Source of the DNA: Desulfopila aestuarii DSM 18488
Lineage (GTDB): Bacteria; Desulfobacterota; Desulfobulbia; Desulfobulbales; Desulfocapsaceae
NCBI RefSeq assembly: GCF_900143695.1
Contig: NZ_FRFE01000001.1
Span: 248,001 to 312,000, forward strand
DNA length: 64,000 nt
Direction: 5' to 3'
Under the pieces are notes generated by a model. The model saw only the letters and a program-made list of their open reading frames with translations, made no database searches and was not told where the DNA came from. Every line of letters begins with the position of its first letter. The stretch's first letter is position 1. Positions 20,201 through 27,336 of the stretch are shown one piece after another. The translations under genes and the position numbers were made by a program.

Positions 20201-22463
20201 TGCCTACTACAATTTTATCAGCCACTGGAAGGAGCATATTCGCAAGACGCTTCCTCCTCTCAGGCAGACCATGCTCGACCTTTTTGAACAGAGCAATCTT
20301 GAGTCTACGGCACATACCGCTTTTTTTATTTGTGCACGTCATTACCTGATCGGTACGAATTTGAGCAGACTGGGATCACGAATTGATGAACATCTTGAAC
20401 TGGTTCAAACCCTCGACCAAAGAATTGCCGCAAGACGATTAAAAATAATCGGCGAAGCTGTTGCCGCCCTCCAGGGAAAAACAGCAGATCAGGCGACACT
20501 GTCCGGGAGTTTCTTCGACGAGAAAGAGGAACTTCAACGTTGCCTTACTACAGGAGACAAAACCTCCTACGCAATCGCGATGGTGCTAAAACTCGTCCAT
20601 GCCGTGCTGTTTCAAGACCATGCGCACGCCATCCGTTTTTCTGACCAGGCGCGACCATACCTGAAACACCTCACCGCCTCTGCATTGCTCCCGCTCTTCT
20701 ATTTCTATGATTCCCTGGCGCGACTTGCCTCCTATAACGAACAGGGCCCGATGGACAGGCTGCGTACCCGGCTGACCGTTACCAGGCAGCAGCGTACAAT
20801 GAAACGTTGGGCTCGGTTGGCGCCGCAAAATTACGCCCATAAATATCTCTTGGTTGAAGCCGAGTGCAAAAGGGTACTCAGCGAAGGTGAAAAGGCGATG
20901 GAGCTCTACGACAACGCCATTCACCTGGCCCACGAGCACCAGTATACCAATGAAGAGGCGCTAGCCTACGAACTTGCCTCCCGGTTCTACAGCGAAAGAA
21001 AAAAAACCCACATCGCCCGTCTTTATCTACGGGAAGCCCGATACTGCTATTACCGTTGGGGTACTTCTGCGAAAATCAACCAACTCGACAGTAACTCCAA
21101 TGACGATAACAGCACCATACTCCCCCGGCCGGAATCTCCGGCTTCCTTTAGTCCAGGAGAAGGTGCATCCCGACTTGACATGTTGACGGTCATCAAGGCT
21201 TCCAGGGTTCTCTCCAGTGAGATGGTTCTCGACGAGCTGCTGATGAAAATGATGCGAATCATGCTGGAAAGTGGTGGGGCCCAGAAAGGTGCTCTGATCT
21301 TCATGGAGGGAGGAGAATGGCTGATAAAAGTATGGGGAAACACGAGCAGAAAGGCCATCATCACCCTTACTCGCATTCCGGTCAACACCCAGAACATCGC
21401 CCCGACGTCCATTATTAACTATGTGGCCCATGCCGCAAAAGAAGTCGTGCTGGATGATGCCTGCAGAGACGGCGGCTTTACCAACGATGTTTACGTCCTG
21501 GAGAACAGACCCCGTTCCGTCCTCTGTATGCCGATTATCCATCAGGGGGAGATCTTCAGTATCCTCTATTTGGAGAACAACCTGGCTTCGGGGACCTTTC
21601 CGCCGGACAGGCAGGAGTTACTGCAGCTTCTCGGGGTGCAGTCCGCCATCTCCTTGAAAAATGCCCTGTTGTTCGAAGAGCTGGAACAAACGGTCACCAG
21701 GCTCAATCAGGAGATCGAAAAACGGCAGAACACTCAGCAACAACTGCTCCACGCGGAAAAACTCAGCGCCCTGGGCCGGCTCTCCGCTTCAATAGCCCAT
21801 GAATTCGGCAACCCGCTGATGGGGGTAAAATATCTGCTGGACGATTTTCGTAAACGCGACACCCTCACCTCAGACGATCAGAAGCTGCTGGAACTGGGAC
21901 TTGAAGAGTGTGACAGGATGAAAACCCTGATCGGCGATCTGCAGCGGCTGAACAAGCCCTCAAGCGGTAAAAAGAGCAGAACCGATATCCACCCGCTCAT
22001 CGAGCATGTCCTGCTTTTCCAGAAAAAACACTTCTCTTCCAACCGAATCAAACTGCAAACCACCTTTGATATCGACCTGCCCCAGATAGAGATCATCGTC
22101 GATCAGATCACCCAGGTGCTGTTCAATCTGACCATGAATGCGGTGGACGCCATGGCCAAGGAAGGTGGGGTTCTGACCATTATCACCAGGCGGGACGGAA
22201 ATGACATGGTTATTGAAATCGGCGATACCGGTAGCGGCATCGCCCCCCAACATCAGGAACAGATTTTCGAACCGTTCTTTTCCACCAAGAAAGAAGAGGA
22301 CGGGACCGGACTCGGTCTTTCTATTTCCTACGGTATCGCCCGCCACCACGGCGGCAACCTCTCGTTTGTCTCCGAGCCCGATAGAGGAACGATCTTTACC
22401 TTGACCCTCCCCCTTGATGTGGAAAATATTGAAGCGTCGATAGAGGAAAAGACTCGGAACTGA
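17268..22463 (+). CDS. multidomain Ser/Thr kinase-like / ATPase / GAF / sensor histidine kinase
   Basis: 1731 residues. Order: kinase-like domain (about 1-270), AAA/STAND-type ATPase with Walker A GEEGVGKSS near 330 and Walker B IIFLDD near 455, a long helical repeat-rich region (about 650-1290), GAF domain (about 1304-1465), coiled coil, then histidine kinase with His in SIAHEFGNP near 1511 and HATPase boxes GDTGSGIAP near 1650 and GTGLGLSIS near 1680. No transmembrane helix or receiver domain is evident. The kinase catalytic loop reads YRNCNP instead of HRDxKP, and DFG reads DFR, so the first domain is probably a pseudokinase. GTG start with AGGA seven bases upstream. Such trifunctional sensors are known in many bacteria; ligand and target are unknown. 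Confidence 0.9.
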   Translation: MQTIAGYHPRQRLFENHTTLLLRAQHSATGKTVLLKLLKGEHPKNERINRLRQEYSLLSSFDSPFIIQTYGLEKHLNSLVIVLEDCLDTYDMLSEVIQHNPFSLEQFLELGAAIAQTLATVHDSNIIYRNCNPTGILISKDRRRIKFYDFRLATEEDAPGPSSREVALPDAIVPYISPEQTGRIEHPVDYRSDLYSLGITLFQLATRTLPFTGESVGELYHAHLARKPPLPDDINRSLPKTVSAIILRLLEKIPERRYQTSHGLLYDLQHCQQQLQQRGSIADFPLGRHDAFQTLEIPAQLSNRDKELKFLAAKHDEAASGQLVAVSISGEEGVGKSSLVQTFINRQVREETYCISAKFDRTTTPHSPLDMVVRQLVGLILSEDSDSISRRKTQILQALGNEGSVLAAVFPETEQLLGQQGSVPQLTQAENDNRLFRVLGKFLRVCCETGPALIIFLDDLHFAKAEHLNPLHHILSSARIGRLLFLGAFRKKAATIPGPLQKFLEALNVTNPNVYELQLENLQLPDIAELLSTMLTRNRREVGELAALCLQKTGGNPYFLRQFLAAANKNGHIIFSHPAQRWEWDISGINSSQLTPNTAEAVKKKVPALSAATTELLRTAAALGNSCSLELVAAIIGHHPERELAQLFREGLMFTTDDITTPPSLHFAHVQIREEALLPLSLDERSAIRLRAGRHLLYTLSPEEYNHRLPEISEYLEGDDVRRVASRAERMEIAKVQLDAGRQKMGRENFHGAHQSFLTGLAALPEDSWETDYALTLRLHTLTCASGLQISDHIAIDRCFHEVCANITTTLDSCLVYRLRIKSLKAIGKPEQAVATTLTILKQLGTTLPETPSQTKCLWSLLTTWIRLHPYNDKKLTGLPEMTDPTALATMGLLREGAIAAYACTPRLLPFLAGHAIRLTLQYGQCQESYLIGYLTYGFLLCGLSTRTIEEGYRFGQLAMKFENTRNNSTVKINQAMFAYYNFISHWKEHIRKTLPPLRQTMLDLFEQSNLESTAHTAFFICARHYLIGTNLSRLGSRIDEHLELVQTLDQRIAARRLKIIGEAVAALQGKTADQATLSGSFFDEKEELQRCLTTGDKTSYAIAMVLKLVHAVLFQDHAHAIRFSDQARPYLKHLTASALLPLFYFYDSLARLASYNEQGPMDRLRTRLTVTRQQRTMKRWARLAPQNYAHKYLLVEAECKRVLSEGEKAMELYDNAIHLAHEHQYTNEEALAYELASRFYSERKKTHIARLYLREARYCYYRWGTSAKINQLDSNSNDDNSTILPRPESPASFSPGEGASRLDMLTVIKASRVLSSEMVLDELLMKMMRIMLESGGAQKGALIFMEGGEWLIKVWGNTSRKAIITLTRIPVNTQNIAPTSIINYVAHAAKEVVLDDACRDGGFTNDVYVLENRPRSVLCMPIIHQGEIFSILYLENNLASGTFPPDRQELLQLLGVQSAISLKNALLFEELEQTVTRLNQEIEKRQNTQQQLLHAEKLSALGRLSASIAHEFGNPLMGVKYLLDDFRKRDTLTSDDQKLLELGLEECDRMKTLIGDLQRLNKPSSGKKSRTDIHPLIEHVLLFQKKHFSSNRIKLQTTFDIDLPQIEIIVDQITQVLFNLTMNAVDAMAKEGGVLTIITRRDGNDMVIEIGDTGSGIAPQHQEQIFEPFFSTKKEEDGTGLGLSISYGIARHHGGNLSFVSEPDRGTIFTLTLPLDVENIEASIEEKTRN

Positions 22464-22474
22464 TGGACTCAGTT

Positions 22475-22690
22475 TCAGCGCCTGTTCAGATTGCAGGAAA
22501 CGGCCCTTTCCAGTACCAGAGCCAGATGATGGAAGAAATCGTTGGCCGCCACATCATCCGGATTGTTCTGCAGCCGGGTCTCATAGGTGGAAAAGAGACC
22601 GGTCAGCACGGAGATGGACTCCAGCTCTTCCAGATCGCCAAGCTTTTCCCAGAGATCTCCGGGAGACGGTGGGTGGTGTGCAGATGACAT
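22475..22690 (-). CDS. small hypothetical protein
   Basis: 71 residues, mostly helical, with an acidic N-terminal half. No family recognised. Its stop lies 11 bases from the giant kinase stop, in convergent orientation. No clear ribosome binding site precedes the ATG. It is the last gene of a leftward series starting at 24958, 32 bases after the cysteine-cluster gene. The composition looks protein-like, but the call is tentative. Confidence 0.5.
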   Translation of the reverse strand: MSSAHHPPSPGDLWEKLGDLEELESISVLTGLFSTYETRLQNNPDDVAANDFFHHLALVLERAVSCNLNRR

Positions 22691-22722
22691 TATAGTTCGT
22701 TAATTGGGGTAGTCTTGTACGG

Positions 22723-23346
22723 CTACCCCTCGCAATGAGGTGGGATGGTCGGCGGCCCTTCGAGAATCATGTCGGCAATCGTCATTTTGACCTTGGGGTA
22801 AAGGTCCCGTCGATATGTGAGCAGTTCCTGTTCGATCTTGGCCAGTTCCATAAGAAGCGATGTCCGTTCAACGCTCGGGGTTTTCAAACCGGTTTTCTCC
22901 CGTTCGTCAACCAGCTCCTGACAGCGAAAGCAACCGGGAAACCGCAACATCTGCCCATCGGGCCGACGCATCCGGGCTGGAACCCCGTGGGTCCGGCAGA
23001 CCAGGAGGCGGTGGGCATACAAAATACAGAGACCATCCTCATTGAGCGGACACATGACCTGGGGACGTTCGCCCCGGGACTCCGCCTGCCGGCATTTTTC
23101 GCGGTAATCTGTTGCCCATTTCTGGATTTTTTCACGTTTCTCATCACTCAGCATTCTGAGACCGCGCCAGAGATACGCCCATTCAACGTAGGTATGGTGC
23201 TGAAAATAGGAGTCGCAGCAGTTATCGGGACATCCCACACAGCTGAAATCAAGCGCTCCGGCAACTTTATTGTAATCATCTTCCATCCGGGCATAGAGTT
23301 CGGTGATACGCTCGGCCAGATGTTCGGGTAATACCAATTCCATCAT
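22723..23346 (-). CDS. cysteine-rich YkgJ-like cluster protein
   Basis: 207 residues. CVGCPDNCCDS near residue 36, then CPLNEDGLCILY, CRTHG and CFRCQE give an eight-or-more cysteine pattern like the YkgJ/UPF0153 group, probably a zinc or iron-sulfur site. The ATG overlaps the stop of the AMMECR1 gene in a TAATG junction, so the two are translationally coupled. Role unknown. Confidence 0.75.
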   Translation of the reverse strand: MMELVLPEHLAERITELYARMEDDYNKVAGALDFSCVGCPDNCCDSYFQHHTYVEWAYLWRGLRMLSDEKREKIQKWATDYREKCRQAESRGERPQVMCPLNEDGLCILYAHRLLVCRTHGVPARMRRPDGQMLRFPGCFRCQELVDEREKTGLKTPSVERTSLLMELAKIEQELLTYRRDLYPKVKMTIADMILEGPPTIPPHCEG

Positions 23347-23927
23347 TACTTCTGCTCCTCAAAATGCTGCACCTGATACAGCTCAATCCTTGGATGCTCC
23401 TCTCGCCAGCAGCTTTCCCGAAGACCGGCCTTCCGACAGAGATGGCCAAGAAACAGCTCAGGTGTCGGCAGCTGCTCCCAGACCTGGGGAAGAAAGGTTG
23501 CTCCGGCACGACCATGGCGCAAAATGACCCCATCGATACCGGGCCTTAGCTTTGCAGCCAAATCATCACCATCAAGATACTCAAGTACCTTCGGCTGGGT
23601 AAGAAGAGAGATATCTATATGAACGCTTGCAAGCTCTTCCTCACTGAGCGGCCTGAAACGGCCATCATGAAAAGCTGCATTATTGGCATTCGACCGCACG
23701 TTGTCCCAGAGCGAACCCGACGGCTCCAGGCTACCGATACAGCCGCGCAGCTCGCCGCCTATCTTCAGGGTGACAAAGGTTGCAGCCTCCTCCTGGAAAA
23801 CAGGATCGGCGGGTGGAGTATCAGTAACAGCTCTGTTCTTCAGTCTCGACTCTATGGTCCTCCGGGCGAGCTGCAGCAGCAGCTCGGCCTGACTCCTGGT
23901 TATCTCCACTATCGTCGTGCCTCCCAC
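23346..23927 (-). CDS. AMMECR1 domain protein (AmmeMemoRadiSam system protein A type)
   Basis: 193 residues covering the whole AMMECR1 domain; the family signature GGELRGCIGSLEP is near residue 60 and FLPQVWEQLPTPE near 145. In many prokaryotes this protein accompanies a MEMO1 homologue and a radical SAM protein. Neither is here; instead it lies between an OleA-like thiolase and a cysteine-cluster protein. The GTG at 23927 overlaps the thiolase's 3' end by 19 bases. The biochemical function of the family is not settled. Confidence 0.88.
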   Translation of the reverse strand: MGGTTIVEITRSQAELLLQLARRTIESRLKNRAVTDTPPADPVFQEEAATFVTLKIGGELRGCIGSLEPSGSLWDNVRSNANNAAFHDGRFRPLSEEELASVHIDISLLTQPKVLEYLDGDDLAAKLRPGIDGVILRHGRAGATFLPQVWEQLPTPELFLGHLCRKAGLRESCWREEHPRIELYQVQHFEEQK

Positions 23928-24958
23928 TCTATGCCCAGCATCAGACAGTTGATACCGCTACCGATCCCCAATAAGGCCCCTTTGTGTCCTGGCCGGAAAA
24001 CATCTTCTTCCATTGCCATGGCCAGGGTGATAGGTGCTGAAACGGAGCCGACATTGCCCAAGGACCCCAGTGTTTCAAAATTTTTACCGATATCGAGACC
24101 CAGGCGTTCAAATAGCAATCGTGCATGGGCCGTGCCGACCTGATGGCAGAAAAAGGCGTCGATATCACCTGCAGCCCAGCCAGGTGTGGCCGAAAATCCC
24201 TGCCAGGTAAGCTCTGCCGTTTCCACACCACGATGCAGCAACTCCTCTGAATCGGTCTCCATCAGGGTGGTATTGCTGCCGGCCTGATTACCGTGACAGA
24301 GGTCAGAATGAACCGTATTGGCCCGCCAGGCACCATGTCTCAATAGTGGCCTGGTTTCTTCAGCCTGAGCTTTACGCATATACAAACCGATAGAACCCGA
24401 GCCGATGGTAAGCGAGGCAAAGGCGGGTTTTATCGCTTTTCGAGTGAGGGTCTGGTCCACAACCAAGGTGCGAAGAGTTGACTCCAGAAGCTCTTCCGCC
24501 GTTTCGCCGGAAACCACTAACCCATTTTTCACCTGACCCAGCTCGATCATATTGGCGAGCATCACCATGCCATCCAAAAAACCGAGGCAGGCGTTGGAAA
24601 TATCGAAAATCAGGCAAGTGGTGGGCAGCCCCAGACGGTTATGGACAAAGGAGGCGGTGGCAGGCTCCATCATATCGCGGGACACCGAGGTGAAGATCAG
24701 ACACTCGATCTCCGCCGGGTCGACATCGGCTCGTCGCAACACATCACGACCGGCCAAGGTGGCAGCCTCACTCGGGCGGGTACCGTCCAGCCAGAGTCGT
24801 CGTTCACGAATACCACTCATCAGCTCCAGCCGTCCGACCGGCAGCTTTAGCCTGTCATATAAGGGGGCCAGCCTGTTTTCAATCTCTTCTGAGGTAAGCA
24901 CCCTGGGCGGAAGCTCATAACCAAACGTGTCTAAACAAACCTGCGTATACATCATCAT
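23909..24958 (-). CDS. OleA-like thiolase (3-oxoacyl-ACP synthase III family)
   Basis: 349 residues. Catalytic Cys in SNACLGF, His in FCHQVGTAH and Asn in GSLGNVGSVSAP form the KAS III triad. The segments LELMSGIRERRLW, SVSRDMMEPATAS and LLGIGSGINC resemble OleA, which condenses two fatty acyl-CoAs head to head to start long-chain olefin or ketone synthesis; the Glu in MEPATAS matches OleA's catalytic glutamate as I recall it. No OleB, OleC or OleD is adjacent. It leads the operon with AMMECR1, cysteine-cluster and small hypothetical genes. A role in making another beta-keto acyl product is equally possible. Confidence 0.8.
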   Translation of the reverse strand: MMMYTQVCLDTFGYELPPRVLTSEEIENRLAPLYDRLKLPVGRLELMSGIRERRLWLDGTRPSEAATLAGRDVLRRADVDPAEIECLIFTSVSRDMMEPATASFVHNRLGLPTTCLIFDISNACLGFLDGMVMLANMIELGQVKNGLVVSGETAEELLESTLRTLVVDQTLTRKAIKPAFASLTIGSGSIGLYMRKAQAEETRPLLRHGAWRANTVHSDLCHGNQAGSNTTLMETDSEELLHRGVETAELTWQGFSATPGWAAGDIDAFFCHQVGTAHARLLFERLGLDIGKNFETLGSLGNVGSVSAPITLAMAMEEDVFRPGHKGALLGIGSGINCLMLGIEWEARR

Positions 24959-25102
24959 GCCAATTCAGTTCCCGCCGCATTCCTTAACGTGTATTTATAG
25001 TGCCTTGTAGCGTAATCAACCGCCCACTGCGTTGCCAGCTCTGTGGTTCAACAGAAGAGCTTTTACCTGGTTTGGGTTACCTTGAATAAGTCAATGTTTC
25101 AT

Positions 25103-26785
25103 TCAGACCCGCAATTGCTTTAATCGTTCGGTAATTTTCTCCCTGGTGAATGGCCGGGCAATATAGCCGTCGATACCATTTTCAAGGCAGCGCTGCTCTT
25201 CACCACTCCCGCCCCAGCCAATGCCGACAATATGGGCATGACGGCCGGAATACTCCTCAAGCCGGCGGATCACTTTTGCCGCCTCGATTCCACCCATCTG
25301 CGGCATGCGGGTATCAAGCAGAATGAGATCAAAGGGGTTGAGCGAGGCCTCGTACATCGCCGATCGACCCGACTCGGCGATGGTCACATTCCAACCATTT
25401 TCGACCAGACACTGGACCAGTTGCTGCTTGCTCTCCACATCGCCGTCAACCACAAGTGCCGAACTGGTGAGATATGTGGTGAGCATGTTCAAAAGCTGCT
25501 TTTTCTCGATCGGTTTAGATATGTAATCATCCATCCCCGCCTGCAGACATTTCTCACGGTCACCCTGCATGGCAAGGGCGGTCAGAGCAATAATGGTGGT
25601 CCGTCGTTTTCCGCTCTTTTTTTCCACCTGTCGTATTTTTCTGGTTGCCTCAAGGCCATCCACCACCGGCATCTGTACATCCATCAGGATGATCTGATAA
25701 TCGTTGACCTCAGCTAAACGACTCGCTTCCTCGCCATTTTCCACACTGGTCACCTCAACCCCAGCCTGGGTGAGCAAGGTCTCGGTGAGGAGTCTGTTGA
25801 TCGGATCATCTTCTGCCAGCAGGACCCTGGCCCCCTGCAGGGCGTACGTGGAGGTTCGGGCTTCGCGCTCTGCCGCCAGCTGATCCATTTCAAATTCGAG
25901 ATCAATATCAACCACCTCCCTAAATGGTACAGAAAACCAGAAGGTAGAGCCCTTGCGGCTGCTTGCCAATCCGAGCTCGCCACCCATCATTTTCACCAGC
26001 TGGGAGCAGATAGTCAAACCGACGCCAATCCCTTCTGCAGAAGCGGTCTGTCGGGAGCCTGGTTGGCTGAAGGCCTGGAAAATCCGCTGCTGTTTCTCGA
26101 GATCGATGCCAGTACCAGTATCATGCACTGAAAAATGGAGGGATAAACGGTTACTGTCGTCGTAACCGTCATTTTTGACAAAAATTGAAACCCCGCCCGA
26201 TTCCGTGTGGCGGATGGCATTGTTCACCAGGTTGGTGAGTACCTGCACCAGCCGCTTCGGGTCACCATAGACGCTTTCCGGAACGTCAGGGTCGACCTTG
26301 CAGGTGAGGGTTATCCCCTTCTGCTCGGCAGCCAGACGGAGCAGATAGAGATCGTGGTCGAGGCTCTCCTTGAGATTAAAGTCCTGGGGTTCCAGGTCAA
26401 GCAAGCCCGCCTCGATCTTGGAATAGTCAAGCACCTCACTCACCACCTCCTGCAAACGATCGACTGAAGTGTTCACCATTTCCAGGTACTGCTGCTGCTC
26501 GGAGGTGAGCTTCGTTTCAAGCACCAGACTGGTCATCCCGACAATGCCGTTCATGGACGTGCGGATTTCATGGCTCATATTTTCCAGGAATTCGCTCTTG
26601 ACCCTGCTGTTCTGCTCAGCTTTTTCCAGGGCACTCTCCAGCGCTTTGATCCGTTTCTTCAACTTTGCGTTGGTGCTTTTCAGATCGACAGTCTTTTTCT
26701 GTAGTTTGTCTATCTCGCTTTCAATCAACGACACGATTTCACCCTTTTTAGAAATAGTCGGTTTCTTCACAAACCCGGTAAACAA
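25103..26785 (-). CDS. soluble hybrid sensor histidine kinase with two receiver domains
   Basis: 560 residues. Order: N-terminal coiled coil (about 18-65), HisKA with His72 in ENMSHEIRTSMNG, HATPase, receiver 1 (about 315-435, Asp in IILMDVQMP, Lys in YISKPI), receiver 2 (about 440-560). Receiver 2 keeps the phospho-Asp (LILLDTRMP), but has VVDGD where an acidic pair is expected and Arg instead of the conserved Lys (YIARPF), so it may be degenerate. No membrane helix or sensory domain is seen. The start is a TTG at 26785; a GTG at 26734 with GGTG upstream is a good alternative. The Hpt gene just upstream on the same strand is the likely phosphorelay partner. Confidence 0.85.
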   Translation of the reverse strand: MFTGFVKKPTISKKGEIVSLIESEIDKLQKKTVDLKSTNAKLKKRIKALESALEKAEQNSRVKSEFLENMSHEIRTSMNGIVGMTSLVLETKLTSEQQQYLEMVNTSVDRLQEVVSEVLDYSKIEAGLLDLEPQDFNLKESLDHDLYLLRLAAEQKGITLTCKVDPDVPESVYGDPKRLVQVLTNLVNNAIRHTESGGVSIFVKNDGYDDSNRLSLHFSVHDTGTGIDLEKQQRIFQAFSQPGSRQTASAEGIGVGLTICSQLVKMMGGELGLASSRKGSTFWFSVPFREVVDIDLEFEMDQLAAEREARTSTYALQGARVLLAEDDPINRLLTETLLTQAGVEVTSVENGEEASRLAEVNDYQIILMDVQMPVVDGLEATRKIRQVEKKSGKRRTTIIALTALAMQGDREKCLQAGMDDYISKPIEKKQLLNMLTTYLTSSALVVDGDVESKQQLVQCLVENGWNVTIAESGRSAMYEASLNPFDLILLDTRMPQMGGIEAAKVIRRLEEYSGRHAHIVGIGWGGSGEEQRCLENGIDGYIARPFTREKITERLKQLRV

Positions 26786-26849
26786 ACGGGAAAATCAAAA
26801 AAAAACTGCGATCCAGCTCTCTTGATACTCCAACACACACAATAACCTG

Positions 26850-27221
26850 TCACTCTTTCTCATCATAGGCGAGAACCGTCGCCATCCCTTCAGTCAAAAG
26901 AGCAACCAGAGCGCTATAGTCTCGCACCTCACCGGCTCTTGCCGATTTTTCCAGGTCTCTGGCTATCTCAGCCCATTCCGGCTCTCCCATATTTAACAGC
27001 AAGCCCTTCAAACTGTGACCAATATTCACCATCTCCGCCGGAACATTATCCGACTGAAGGGCTGTCCTGGCCTCCGCCAGAATCTTGTCGAGAGACTTCC
27101 TGGAGCTGTTGACCATCAGCTCGACCTGCTTTTCACCCAGCTGGTAAGTAGAGTGGAAATGGTTTCTCAACCCAGCTATGGTCACGGGTGCAGGATGCGG
27201 AAAGGGCGTCGTTTCAGTCAT
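26850..27221 (-). CDS. stand-alone Hpt phosphotransfer protein
   Basis: 123 residues. The phosphorylatable His69 is in NIGHSLKGLLLNMG, the classic Hpt helix motif. It would shuttle phosphate between receiver domains. It lies 64 bases upstream of the hybrid kinase in the same direction, so it probably works with that kinase's receivers. No DNA-binding response regulator is adjacent. Confidence 0.85.
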   Translation of the reverse strand: MTETTPFPHPAPVTIAGLRNHFHSTYQLGEKQVELMVNSSRKSLDKILAEARTALQSDNVPAEMVNIGHSLKGLLLNMGEPEWAEIARDLEKSARAGEVRDYSALVALLTEGMATVLAYDEKE

Positions 27222-27336
27222 GAAATGTCCAATTGCCTGGTTGATGAGGTAAATATGTCCAACTTTTCATTATCCGTAATATATCGATAACTTTCCCGCA
27301 ACATTAAACTCCTTTCTATTGCCAGGGGAAAAACTT

